Below are positions 26,216 to 34,422 of a stretch of DNA of 64,000 nucleotides, piece after piece. The notes under the pieces were generated by a model. That model saw nothing but the letters and a program-made list of their open reading frames with translations. It was not told where the DNA came from and did no database searches. The stretch covers positions 12,345 through 76,344 of the forward strand of contig CAYPRX010000006.1 in NCBI GenBank assembly GCA_964413265.1. Direction: 5' to 3'. The translations under genes were made by a program, and so were the position numbers. The first letter of the stretch is position 1, and each line of letters begins with the position of its first letter. The DNA comes from CAVYGN01 sp964413265. GTDB taxonomy: Bacteria > Spirochaetota > Brevinematia > Brevinematales > JAOACQ01.

Positions 26216-27152
26216 ATGAGGAATACGATAGCAGGGAATATTCGTAATTAAACCTGTACTGTCTTGAAATCGTGTCAAGGATAAGCCCGATTGACATGAG
26301 CAGAAAACTGATTATTATGAATCCCATCGCAAGAATCGCTGATGGTACCTTAAAGATATAACGATACTTTATATATTCTGCAATGACAGGAAGTCCAATA
26401 ATAATGCCGGCCAGGAAACAAAAAATTGCCGTAGAGCCGAAGAATTGCAGGGGTTTGTAATCCCTTAATATCCTGAAAATAGTCATAATCACTTTGAAGC
26501 CGTCTTTAATAGTGTTCAGCTTTGATTTACTTCCCTGGGGTCTGTCCCGGTAATCTACAGGAATTTCAACTATCCTGAACCGCTTGTCAAGGGCATGCAG
26601 TGTCATTTCTGTCTCGATCTCAAAACCTTCGGAAAGAATCGGAAAATTCTTCACAAACTTTCTGTTGAACACCCTGTAACCGCTCATTATGTCTTTCAGG
26701 GAAGATTTGAATATGAAATTTATAATCAATTTCACAAGGTGATTCCCGAAATTATGGAAAGGCCTTTTATTCTCTCTGCTGTAATAACCCCCGGAAATTC
26801 TGTCACCCACAACCATATCAGCACTGTCATTTGACACAGGAAACAAAAGCCCGGCGGCATCATGGGGACTGTAAGTGCAATCAGCGTCTACAAGTACAAA
26901 AATATCCGAATCTATTTCGGTAAAAGCTCTTCTCACAGCACTGGCCTTTCCCCTGCGGGGTTCGAAGATTACATCACCCTTCAGTCCGAGTTTTTTAATC
27001 GCAGCTTCTGCTGCCTTCCTGGTGAAGTCGGTTGAATTGTTATCTATAACATAAAAATAAGCCTTCGGGAGTGCTCGGTAAAAACCTTCTAAAACCTTTC
27101 TTATTGTTGCCTCTTCATTATAAGCAGGTATGATAACGCTGATTCTCGGCAA
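26151..27152 (-). CDS. Family 2 glycosyltransferase (polyprenyl-phosphate sugar synthase type)
   Basis: About 333 residues. A GT-A catalytic domain at the N-terminus has SVIIPAYNEEATI, the nucleotide-sugar/metal motif VLVDADCTYS and RISGGYYSREN. Two transmembrane helices near the C-terminus (about 235-260 and 270-295) match dolichyl-phosphate-mannose-synthase-like enzymes that load a sugar onto a polyprenyl phosphate. I chose the TTG at 27152 because GGAGG lies 6 nt upstream and the fold starts immediately. A longer frame to ATG 27236 would add a Phe/Asp-rich extension without a ribosome site. The last ~20 codons overlap the convergent TspO-like gene. Confidence 0.85.
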   Translation of the reverse strand: MPRISVIIPAYNEEATIRKVLEGFYRALPKAYFYVIDNNSTDFTRKAAEAAIKKLGLKGDVIFEPRRGKASAVRRAFTEIDSDIFVLVDADCTYSPHDAAGLLFPVSNDSADMVVGDRISGGYYSRENKRPFHNFGNHLVKLIINFIFKSSLKDIMSGYRVFNRKFVKNFPILSEGFEIETEMTLHALDKRFRIVEIPVDYRDRPQGSKSKLNTIKDGFKVIMTIFRILRDYKPLQFFGSTAIFCFLAGIIIGLPVIAEYIKYRYIFKVPSAILAMGFIIISFLLMSIGLILDTISRQYRFNYEYSLLSYSSSKRTGLNNSTISGNGSSFRAR

Positions 27153-27272
27153 ATAAATCCTCCACGCCTGAAAAACCGGATAAGTATAATATGAGGAATG
27201 ATTAAAGTCAAAATCAAAATTGAAGCGGCAATGCAAATTTCATCAATGTTTTATAAAATATTGCCCCGGCTC

Positions 27273-27665
27273 TTACTTTTTTCCTTTGAAAATCATCGAG
27301 TCAATACTCCAGATCCCCGAACTGCGGGCCGCAATTAAAAGGAATGTGAAGCAAAATAATGCTGCCAATTCACCCTTATTGACAACAGGAAGAAAAGCTT
27401 GAGGTGCATGGATCATAAAGTAAGCACACGCCATTTCGCCGCTGGCGATAAAAGCTGCTACAGGAGTAAATAGACCAACCATTACCAGCAAACCGCCGAA
27501 AAATTCAATTGTGCCGCTGATATATAATAATAATAAAGGTATTTGGCCACCCCCCGCAGGAAATCCGAATAATTTCATAGAACCATGCCACAAAAACAAA
27601 AATCCGGCAATTATCCGGAAAATTGAATAGATATAGGGTTCTAACTTCTCAATAAAAGATTTCAT
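27273..27665 (-). CDS. DoxX-family membrane protein
   Basis: 130 residues, four hydrophobic helices, with the DoxX pattern RIIAGFLFLWHGSMKLFGFP at the start and GTIEFFGGLLVMVGLFTPVAA in the middle. Members are linked to thiol/redox or quinone functions, but the exact role is not established. A strong AAGGAGG precedes the ATG. It is followed by the glycosyltransferase gene on the same strand after 120 nt. Confidence 0.85.
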   Translation of the reverse strand: MKSFIEKLEPYIYSIFRIIAGFLFLWHGSMKLFGFPAGGGQIPLLLLYISGTIEFFGGLLVMVGLFTPVAAFIASGEMACAYFMIHAPQAFLPVVNKGELAALFCFTFLLIAARSSGIWSIDSMIFKGKK

Positions 27666-27808
27666 GATACCTCCTTTTTTTAAGCCCTGAACCGATTAAA
27701 TTCAATTTATAATACTAAAAAAATTCAGAAAAGGAAAATATTGAACACTTAAACTCCATCTTTTTTAATTCATATTGTAATTGACACGGCCTTAAAGTTC
27801 AATGTTTC

Positions 27809-27837
27809 TTGTCTATTCCTGCTGATTAGATTAAAAT
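27809..27837 (+). promoter_or_regulatory. Promoter of the first heptose cluster
   Basis: TTGTCT (27809-27814), 17 nt, TAAAAT (27832-27837). This implies a leader of only about 15 nt before the ATG at 27859, which is preceded by AAAGGAG. Confidence 0.5.
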
Positions 27838-27858
27838 TCATGTTGTAAAGGAGCACTG

Positions 27859-28965
27859 ATGAGGATTGTTCTTGATGCAAGAATGGTTAAAATGTCAGGG
27901 ATCGGCAGGTATATCGATTCACTGATCCCATTTTTAGCAGTAAATTTCGATCTGACGCTGCTCGGCAATCCAGGAGATCTTGAAAAATACGGCATCCATA
28001 TCATCCGCGCTTCTTCAAGGCCCTATTCACCCTTAGAACAGACAGAGCTGCCCCTGAAGATACCGTCTGCGGATCTTTTCTGGACACCTCATTTCAACGC
28101 CCCGATCCTGCCTATAAAGGCCGCTAAAAGGATAGTTACCATACATGATGTATTCCACCTTACATGTCTCTCAAAAGACGGTTTTTTTCGCAGAAAATAT
28201 GCGATGATTCTCTATTCAAACGCCATCAAAAGATCCGATGCTGTTTTCACGATCTCTGAATTTACAAAAACTGAGATTGAAAGATTTTTCCCGCGGAAGA
28301 GAAAATATCTTTCAAGGATCAGGGTCATACCAAGGTATCCGGATCCTAAATTCAGAAAACTCGATATGACTGAAGAATCAATCATTGATTTCATGGACAA
28401 GACGAAGCTTCCTGCAAGGTTCGTCCTTTATGTCGGAAATATAAAACCCCATAAAAATATAACAGGTCTCTTGAGAGCCTTTGATCTAATCCGTAAAACA
28501 GATAACTCTCTCCATCTTGTTTGCGTAGGCCAGAAGAATAATTTTCTTACCGGTTTTAACGGAATGCAAAATCTCATAAGATCACTGGGCCTCGAGAGTA
28601 AGGTTTTTTTCACAGGGATTCTGGATGACGAAAAACTCGTCAAAATTTACAACTCTGCGCAGGTTCTAGTTCTTCCGTCTTTTTACGAGGGATTCGGCCT
28701 TCCTTCCCTCGAGGCTATGGCCTGCGGTTGCCCGGTTGTCGCTTCCTCCATACCCCCCTTAAGAGAGGTTTGCTCAAATGCCGCTGTTTATGTTGATCCA
28801 CATTCAGAACAGGATATTGCCGGTACCGTTTTGAGTGTCATAAATGACAAAAAAATACGGAAACATCTTATCAAAGAGGGATTGACACGGGCGGCAGAAT
28901 TTAAACGAGAAAAAATTGAACGGAAATATATAATGGAACTTGAATCAATATTCAGGAATATGTGA
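27859..28965 (+). CDS. Glycosyltransferase family 4 (group 1)
   Basis: 368 residues with a GT-B fold. The donor-site motif SFYEGFGLPSLEAMACGCPVV (E-x7-E) is complete near residue 275, and YVGNIKPHKNITGLLRAF marks the start of the C-terminal Rossmann domain. It is a retaining enzyme, probably adding a sugar to a surface glycan. The next gene starts at the base after its stop, so the two are tightly coupled. With a heptose-activating enzyme downstream, a heptosyltransferase role is plausible but inferred. Confidence 0.88.
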   Translation: MRIVLDARMVKMSGIGRYIDSLIPFLAVNFDLTLLGNPGDLEKYGIHIIRASSRPYSPLEQTELPLKIPSADLFWTPHFNAPILPIKAAKRIVTIHDVFHLTCLSKDGFFRRKYAMILYSNAIKRSDAVFTISEFTKTEIERFFPRKRKYLSRIRVIPRYPDPKFRKLDMTEESIIDFMDKTKLPARFVLYVGNIKPHKNITGLLRAFDLIRKTDNSLHLVCVGQKNNFLTGFNGMQNLIRSLGLESKVFFTGILDDEKLVKIYNSAQVLVLPSFYEGFGLPSLEAMACGCPVVASSIPPLREVCSNAAVYVDPHSEQDIAGTVLSVINDKKIRKHLIKEGLTRAAEFKREKIERKYIMELESIFRNM

Positions 28966-30213
28966 ATGCATGCACTGATTCTGGCAGGCGGTCTCGGAAC
29001 AAGGCTGTCCACCATCCTTAAAGACCAGCCAAAACCTATGGCACCCATCGGAAAAAGACCCTTTCTGGAATTCATTATAGCTATGCTTGAAAAACAGGGG
29101 ATCAGGGATATTGTCCTTCTTACAGGACATAAAAGTGGAACTGTCGAAAAGCATTTCGGGGATGGACGAAATTTTGGCGTATCTATAATTTATTCAATTG
29201 AAAGGGAGCCCCTTGGAACAGGCGGGGCTGTGAAACTGGCTTCCGGCTTGCTCTCAGGTGATGAGGATTTTTTAGTTCTGAATGGAGATACTTATTTTAA
29301 CATAGATTACATGAACCTCATAGATTTTCATAAGAAGAAAAAAGCCCTGATGACTGTATCGCTTAAATATGTGGATGATCCGGGCCGATACGGTTCCATC
29401 ACAATACAGGATTACCGTGTGTCAGGTTTTATTGAAAAAGGTTCTATTTCAGGCGGAGGCTATATAAACGGAGGAGTTATGGTTCTCTCACCCGGAGCTC
29501 TTTCGTATTTCAGAAGGGATGGTTTCCTTTCACTTGAGAGAGAGGTAATGCCCTCCCTGCTTGAAACAGGAAGGGTTTTTGGAATTCCCTTTGGAGGAAA
29601 ATTCATTGATATCGGAATTCCGGATGATTACAGAGCATCACTGGAAAAACTGCCCTTGTGGGAACGAACACACATGATCAGGGCCGCTTTCCTGGACCGT
29701 GACGGAATTATCAATGAAGACAACGGATACCTGTACAGGGTCAAAGAACTGAAGCTGCTGGACGGTTCAGTTTCCTTTTTAAAAGTCTTGAAGAAAATGG
29801 GTTTTAGTTTTATTATAATAACCAACCAGTCCGGGATTGGTAAGGGAATTTTCAGTGAAGAGGATTATCATATTTTTCAGAACGAACTCATTAGAAAGCT
29901 CTCAACAGAGGGGATCGATATTTTAGACAGTTTTTTCTGCCCATTTCATCCTGAAGCAAGCATTTTGGAATACAGGTGGGAGAGCATCTTAAGGAAACCT
30001 GAGCCGGGGATGGTCCTTGCTGCCGCTGATAAGCACTTTATCGATATAGCCAAAAGCGTAATGATAGGAGACAAGGAAAGCGATCGTATACACCTCCCCT
30101 ATCTAAGAAATTACATATTAAGAGGCCATTACGATGTCGATGAGTCACTCGGGGTTTATTCTGATTTCGATGAAATACTGGAGGCCATAAAAAATGACTG
30201 GCGGGATAGTTAG
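28966..30213 (+). CDS. Fusion of heptose-1-phosphate guanylyltransferase (HddC-like) and HAD phosphatase (GmhB-like)
   Basis: 415 residues in two domains. Residues 1-235 are a sugar nucleotidyltransferase (ALILAGGLGTRLS, PKPMAPIGKRPF, LNGDTYFNID). Residues 237-415 are a HAD phosphatase of the GmhB/histidinol-phosphatase group (AFLDRDGIINED, IITNQSG, RKPEPGM, MIGDKESD). Together they would remove the 7-phosphate of heptose 1,7-bisphosphate and activate heptose 1-phosphate with GTP. The zinc loop of canonical GmhB (C-x-H, then C-x-C) is incomplete here: CPFHPE (from C325) is present but the later C-x-C is replaced by ESILRK. The downstream kinase gene overlaps by 20 nt. Confidence 0.85.
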   Translation: MHALILAGGLGTRLSTILKDQPKPMAPIGKRPFLEFIIAMLEKQGIRDIVLLTGHKSGTVEKHFGDGRNFGVSIIYSIEREPLGTGGAVKLASGLLSGDEDFLVLNGDTYFNIDYMNLIDFHKKKKALMTVSLKYVDDPGRYGSITIQDYRVSGFIEKGSISGGGYINGGVMVLSPGALSYFRRDGFLSLEREVMPSLLETGRVFGIPFGGKFIDIGIPDDYRASLEKLPLWERTHMIRAAFLDRDGIINEDNGYLYRVKELKLLDGSVSFLKVLKKMGFSFIIITNQSGIGKGIFSEEDYHIFQNELIRKLSTEGIDILDSFFCPFHPEASILEYRWESILRKPEPGMVLAAADKHFIDIAKSVMIGDKESDRIHLPYLRNYILRGHYDVDESLGVYSDFDEILEAIKNDWRDS

Positions 30214-31228
30214 AAGCAAGGCTCCGCTGCGTCTCGGGCTTGCCGGCGGAGGGACTGATGTTTCCCCCTATTCAGAGATTTACGGAGGGGCTGTCCTTAA
30301 CGCCACAATCGATATGAGCACTTACACTACACTCGAAGTGCTAGACAGGCCCCTGATAATACTGGAGGCTCTGGAAAGGGGTGAGATCTATGAGTACCCC
30401 CTTGCATCCCATCTTGACATAGATGGAAAACTCGACATGCACAAGGGTGTTTATAACCGAATCATGAAGGATTTTAACGGGGGCATTGCTTTACCTGTTA
30501 AGATAACCACCCACAGCGACGCTCCGGCTGGTTCAGGGCTTGGCACTTCTTCCTCTCTTGCAGTATCGATCATCGCTGCCTTCCAGGAACTTCTCAGCAT
30601 ACCAATCGGCGAGTACGAAGTGGCTCACCTGGCTTATGAAATCGAAAGGATTGACCTCCGTATGGAAGGTGGAAAACAGGATCAGTACGCCGCAGCTTTC
30701 GGAGGTTTTAATTTCATAGAGTTCTTCAACGGAGATAAGGTCATAGTGAACCCTCTAAGGATAAAAAAGAAATTCATTAACGAACTTCAGTATAACCTTT
30801 TACTCTATTATACCGGTACAAGCCGCCTTTCAGCAGAAATCATCAGGAATCAGGTAAAAAATGTTACGAACGGCGATAATAAATCAATAGAAGCCATGCA
30901 TAAAGTCAAGGAACAGGCAGTAATGATGAAAGAGGCCCTCCTTAAGGGTGAAATAGACAGGATCGGGGAAATTCTCGATTACGGCTGGCAGTATAAGAAA
31001 GAGATGGCGGGATGTATAACAAATTCAGTTATAGATTCCGTTTATGAAAGTGCAATGAAGCATGGCGCCATAGGATGCAAGGTCACCGGAGCCGGAGGCG
31101 GAGGTTTCATGATGATTTACTGTAACGGATTAAAAAGGTACGATATATATAAAGGACTCGAACAGTTCGGAGGCCGTTTTGTCGAATTCCATTTTAGCGA
31201 ACAGGGAGTTGAGACATGGCGGCTTTAA
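30194..31228 (+). CDS. hddA: GHMP-family heptose 7-phosphate kinase (HddA-like), copy 1
   Basis: 344 residues. GHMP kinase motifs: KAPLRLGLAGGGTDVSPY at the N-terminus, the ATP loop PAGSGLGTSSSLAVS near residue 115 and the C-terminal KVTGAGGGGFMM. The N-terminal motif is typical of D-glycero-alpha-D-manno-heptose 7-phosphate kinase (HddA) and fucose-kinase-like relatives. The neighbouring HddC-GmhB fusion makes the heptose role the best reading. It overlaps the upstream gene by 20 nt, so translation is coupled. A second, different HddA is at 54574-55557. Confidence 0.85.
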   Translation: MTGGIVRSKAPLRLGLAGGGTDVSPYSEIYGGAVLNATIDMSTYTTLEVLDRPLIILEALERGEIYEYPLASHLDIDGKLDMHKGVYNRIMKDFNGGIALPVKITTHSDAPAGSGLGTSSSLAVSIIAAFQELLSIPIGEYEVAHLAYEIERIDLRMEGGKQDQYAAAFGGFNFIEFFNGDKVIVNPLRIKKKFINELQYNLLLYYTGTSRLSAEIIRNQVKNVTNGDNKSIEAMHKVKEQAVMMKEALLKGEIDRIGEILDYGWQYKKEMAGCITNSVIDSVYESAMKHGAIGCKVTGAGGGGFMMIYCNGLKRYDIYKGLEQFGGRFVEFHFSEQGVETWRL

Positions 31229-31285
31229 TATTTACATTAAAAAGTGGCAATATAAAATAGTTTAAATAAAATAATAGTTATTTTT

Positions 31286-31314
31286 TTGATTTTATATTAT
31301 TAATCAAGTATAAT
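31286..31314 (+). promoter_or_regulatory. Promoter of the small-protein module
   Basis: TTGATT (31286-31291), 17 nt, perfect TATAAT (31309-31314). The predicted start falls at about 31321, inside the palindrome at 31320-31333. The 318 nt between the HddA stop and the first small gene hold this promoter, the palindrome and a weak hairpin; I see no other gene there. Confidence 0.65.
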
Positions 31315-31319
31315 AATAA

Positions 31320-31333
31320 TTGGATTGATCCAA
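31320..31333. promoter_or_regulatory. Operator-like palindrome at the predicted transcription start
   Basis: Perfect inverted repeat TTGGAT-TG-ATCCAA directly after the -10 box at 31309-31314. Its position would let a bound dimer block initiation. The third gene downstream encodes a predicted ribbon-helix-helix protein that could be the repressor; this link is inferred. Confidence 0.5.
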
Positions 31334-31468
31334 TCGTTTCTTTATCTATGACGGGAACATTATCGGGGGTTAGTTGTAGATAAGGAATTTCTGTTTTTCT
31401 TTTACGAAATAATGAGCATCTGCTTGAATAATGTATTAAAGGGCGTGTCTTGAAAATATTTTTGCTTA

Positions 31469-31495
31469 GGGGCAAATTTTAATTGCCTTTTTGTA
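31469..31495 (+). terminator. Weak terminator- or attenuator-like hairpin in the leader of the small-protein module
   Basis: Stem GGCAA (31471-31475) with TTGCC (31483-31487), extendable by G-U/A-U pairs, followed by TTTTTGTATTTTT. It lies between the promoter and the first small gene, so it would act as an attenuator rather than as an end-of-operon terminator. Confidence 0.35.
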
Positions 31496-31546
31496 TTTTT
31501 GTTAGTAAATTTTATTGGCGGATTATTTCCGTCAGAAGAGGTGGAT

Positions 31547-31759
31547 ATGTCTATATTTTTATCCCTGACTTATAAGCATCCGGAGGACGCCGAGGCTATA
31601 AAAATCGAGAAGGAATATAAGGCCGTTATGAAAGATTTCCTGAAATTCATGTCATACAGGGACGCCAAGAAACTGTTCATTAAAACAGCTATCGAGGCCA
31701 TGAAGGCTCTGCAAGCTAAGAATAAAGAAAAAGCGGCCAGAGCAGCATCAAAAAAATAA
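31547..31759 (+). CDS. Unknown small protein A of the three-gene module
   Basis: 70 residues, charged and mostly helical, ending in a Lys/Ala-rich tail (KEKAARAASKK). No known domain. The core EKEYKAVMKDFL...AIEAMKAL resembles the next protein (EAEYKAMRKILI...VIPALKEA), so the two are probably paralogues. I chose the ATG at 31547 because AGAGGTGG precedes it; the frame continues upstream only to a TTG without a ribosome site. The next gene starts 20 nt downstream. Confidence 0.6.
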   Translation: MSIFLSLTYKHPEDAEAIKIEKEYKAVMKDFLKFMSYRDAKKLFIKTAIEAMKALQAKNKEKAARAASKK

Positions 31760-31779
31760 ATATTATATAAGGAGGGCTT

Positions 31780-31971
31780 ATGCCCATCAATCTCCCTGAC
31801 TACGCGGACAACGAAGAAGAAAGAAAACTGGAGGCTGAGTATAAAGCCATGCGAAAAATATTGATACGCGATTGCGATCCTTCAGTTCTTGATAAAATGA
31901 TAATGAAAAAGGTCATCCCCGCTCTTAAAGAAGCCACAAAGAAAAGAGTGGCAAGCATGAATCTCTTTTAA
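31780..31971 (+). CDS. Unknown small protein B of the three-gene module
   Basis: 63 residues, helical, no cysteine pair, no membrane segment. It has a strong AAGGAGGG site before the ATG, which supports real translation. It shares the pattern E-x-EYKA-x-x-K and (I/V)-x-(A/P)-x(M/L)K with protein A. Function unknown. It is 14 nt upstream of the ribbon-helix-helix-like gene. Confidence 0.62.
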   Translation: MPINLPDYADNEEERKLEAEYKAMRKILIRDCDPSVLDKMIMKKVIPALKEATKKRVASMNLF

Positions 31972-31985
31972 GGCGGTTAAATAAT

Positions 31986-32360
31986 ATGGAATTGAATTTC
32001 AGTACCTTCACAGTCTCCAGGGACGTTTACAAGAGGTTTTTTGATCTGCAGAAAAAGTACATGGAAGTTCATTTCGCGGGTAAAAGACGGCTTTTCAACG
32101 AATTCGTGATTAAAAACGGCTGCGATACGCTGTTAAAGCAGAAAGGAGTCGCTTACAAGTACAATCAGTCTGAAAAGGTGCATCTTAAATTGTGGTTTTA
32201 CGATTTTATTGTCGATATACTGGACAAGACGAGAGAAAAGCTCATTAAGAGCGGCGGCCTGACGGCACCCAGGATCAATAACAAGAAAATTCTTATCAAC
32301 GACCTGATTATAAGCGCCGGGTGCAATAAAGTCATTGAATTCGTTAAAAAAGCCTCTTAA
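31986..32360 (+). CDS. Putative single-chain tandem ribbon-helix-helix DNA-binding protein
   Basis: 124 residues. Residues about 4-50 read as strand-helix-helix in the RHH pattern: FTVSRDVYKRFFDLQKKY, then RRLFNEFVIKNGCDTLL. Residues about 67-122 repeat it: VHLKLWFYDFIVDILDKTR, then KKILINDLIISAGCNKVI. The two halves align as K/R-x-L-x-N-E/D-x-x-I-x-x-G-C-D/N. RHH proteins normally bind DNA as dimers of one unit; here both units seem to be in one chain. It ends 1 nt from the convergent nudC stop. The DNA-binding role is inferred from pattern only. Confidence 0.55.
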   Translation: MELNFSTFTVSRDVYKRFFDLQKKYMEVHFAGKRRLFNEFVIKNGCDTLLKQKGVAYKYNQSEKVHLKLWFYDFIVDILDKTREKLIKSGGLTAPRINNKKILINDLIISAGCNKVIEFVKKAS

Positions 32361-32361
32361 A

Positions 32362-33192
32362 TCATACCCTGCTGAAATCCCTTATAAACCAGTCTATAAG
32401 CTTTCTAGCCACACTGATAGAAATGGGGCCGTACTGTATTTCAGCCGGAGAAAACCAGGCAGCATCCAGTATTTCCCTGCCGTCTATCATTATCTCGCCC
32501 GATTCATAAAGAGCAGTGTAGGCAAGCATCAGTGAATCCGGAAAGGGCCAGGGTTGGCTTCCAAAATATTTTATATCTTTTATCCTGATATTTGTCTCTT
32601 CCTGGACCTCCCTTTTTACACATTCCTCAGCTGATTCACCTGGTTCTATAAAGCCTGCAATAACGCTGTAAAATTTGCTCCTGAACCTGGCAGCCCTGGC
32701 CATCAGGAGTTTCCCTTCTCTAATCACGGCAACTATCACAGCTGGAGATATTCTTGGATAAACGGTATTTCCGCAGTTTTCACAATGCCTGGCCCGTTCA
32801 CGGGCGGAGTCGGACATTACCATCCCGCATTTCCCGCAGTACTTATTGTTTTTCATCCAGTGTACAAGGTGATTACCAAGACCCGCGGCCTTGAAAAAAG
32901 CATCGCCGGTTTTACCGAATAGATCATAGACTCTCAAAAATAATAAGTCTGTACCGGCGTGAGAAGGCTGAAACCCTTCCAAAATTCCGCCCGCGATGCA
33001 TGGAGTTTTGTCAATTTCGCCTATGTACTGTGTAAGATCCATATTCAATTGCCCAATTTCATCAGAACTCATCAGCGGCACTGAATATCCTCCTTCTTCA
33101 TGGCGTAGAAGAAGTTCGTCGCTTTTGTAAAGAAAAATATAACTCCTTTCGGGCGGAGCCGTTATTATTTTATATCCAGGATTGAATACCAT
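32362..33192 (-). CDS. nudC: NAD(+) diphosphatase / NAD-cap hydrolase NudC
   Basis: 276 residues. A four-cysteine zinc ribbon (CGKCG and CENCG) is near residues 118-138. The Nudix box G-x5-E-x7-REVQEET is near 180, and the NudC-specific SQPWPFPDS motif follows it. It hydrolyses NAD(H) to NMN and AMP and can remove NAD caps from RNA. It ends the long minus-strand run that starts near 43.4 kb and begins 13 nt after the methyltransferase stop. Confidence 0.93.
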   Translation of the reverse strand: MVFNPGYKIITAPPERSYIFLYKSDELLLRHEEGGYSVPLMSSDEIGQLNMDLTQYIGEIDKTPCIAGGILEGFQPSHAGTDLLFLRVYDLFGKTGDAFFKAAGLGNHLVHWMKNNKYCGKCGMVMSDSARERARHCENCGNTVYPRISPAVIVAVIREGKLLMARAARFRSKFYSVIAGFIEPGESAEECVKREVQEETNIRIKDIKYFGSQPWPFPDSLMLAYTALYESGEIMIDGREILDAAWFSPAEIQYGPISISVARKLIDWFIRDFSRV

Positions 33193-33205
33193 ATTTCACC
33201 TCCGC

Positions 33206-34384
33206 CTAAATGACAATGCAGACAAGACCTTTAAGATATTCGGACTGCGGATAAGACAGGAGCACCGGATGGTCAGTAGCCTGTGTCAGCACCTGTACAA
33301 TCTGAACCTCTCTCAATGCATCTGTCCCTGCCCAGCTGACAGTCATCCTGAAATCAGCTGCACTGATACCACCGGAGCATGAAAATGTCACAAGGATCCC
33401 GCCAGGCCTCAGGATGTTCATGGCCAGGAGATTGATGTCTTTGTAGGCCCTCATACCCCTGTTCCTGTATTGTCGGCTAGGCGCGAACTTCGGCGGATCA
33501 AGCACTACCATGTCAAAGAGCCTCCCTTCATCCCTGAATACACGGAGGCAGGTAAAGACATCATCCCTCTGAATCGAACAAATCCCTTCCGGAATATTAT
33601 TGAGCCTGAGATTTTCTTCGAGAAGTTTTAAAGCCTCTGCTGAGGAATCGATCGAAACGACAGAAGATGCACCCGCCTTCAGCGCAGACAGCGTGAATCC
33701 TCCGGAATAGCAGAAACAATCCAATATCTCCTTCCCAGCAGCATACGAAGAGGCAATTTTTCTATTGTCACGCTGATCCAGGAAAAAACCCGTTTTCTGA
33801 CCAATTGCAGGTTCTACGGAATACATTATCCCATTTTCTTTTATTATAACGTCCCCAGGAGTTCTGCCCATCAGGGGTCCTGACGATTCCGGAAGTCCTT
33901 CAAGAGCGCGGATTGCCGCATCGCTTCTCTCATAAATATCATCAAGTTTTAAAATAGAATGTAGAATTCCGGCTATGATGCCTTTTATATTTTCAACACC
34001 TGCTGTCAGAGCCTGCAGCACCAAAGTGCTTCCGTAGCGGTCGACAATAAGGCCGGGAAGAAAATCAGCTTCACCGAATACAAGTCTCATGGCATCGGTT
34101 TCTGACGATAATTCCCTCCTCCTGCCAATGGATGCCCTGATCATTCTCTCCCACCAGGCTGCATCGATTATAATGTCCTCTCTGAATTCCAGTATCCTGG
34201 CGCAGATCTTTGAACGCGGATTATAATGTGCCTGGGCCAGGAACGCCCCCTCATAGTCCCTGATATGAACGATCTCTCCCGCCGTCGGCTCACCGGTAGT
34301 TTTTAGAACTGCCCCCGTAAAAATCCATGGATGGCGATGATGAATTGACCTTTCTCTTCCGGGTTTAATAATGATGGAATTCAT
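33206..34384 (-). CDS. rlmI: RlmI-like rRNA large-subunit (cytosine-C5) methyltransferase
   Basis: 392 residues. An N-terminal PUA domain (about 1-75, with GRERSIHHRHPWIF) is followed by a small EEHEE-like region and a class I SAM methyltransferase. The SAM site is EILDCFCYSGGFTLSALKAGA and the catalytic motif is VVLDPPKFAPSR. The conserved FSCSGG near the end matches RlmI, which methylates 23S rRNA C1962 (E. coli numbering). Orthology is likely but other RlmI/K/L-type targets are possible. Confidence 0.85.
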   Translation of the reverse strand: MNSIIIKPGRERSIHHRHPWIFTGAVLKTTGEPTAGEIVHIRDYEGAFLAQAHYNPRSKICARILEFREDIIIDAAWWERMIRASIGRRRELSSETDAMRLVFGEADFLPGLIVDRYGSTLVLQALTAGVENIKGIIAGILHSILKLDDIYERSDAAIRALEGLPESSGPLMGRTPGDVIIKENGIMYSVEPAIGQKTGFFLDQRDNRKIASSYAAGKEILDCFCYSGGFTLSALKAGASSVVSIDSSAEALKLLEENLRLNNIPEGICSIQRDDVFTCLRVFRDEGRLFDMVVLDPPKFAPSRQYRNRGMRAYKDINLLAMNILRPGGILVTFSCSGGISAADFRMTVSWAGTDALREVQIVQVLTQATDHPVLLSYPQSEYLKGLVCIVI

Positions 34385-34422
34385 TTCTATATCTTATCCT
34401 TGGTCAACTCCGCCTTTTTAAA

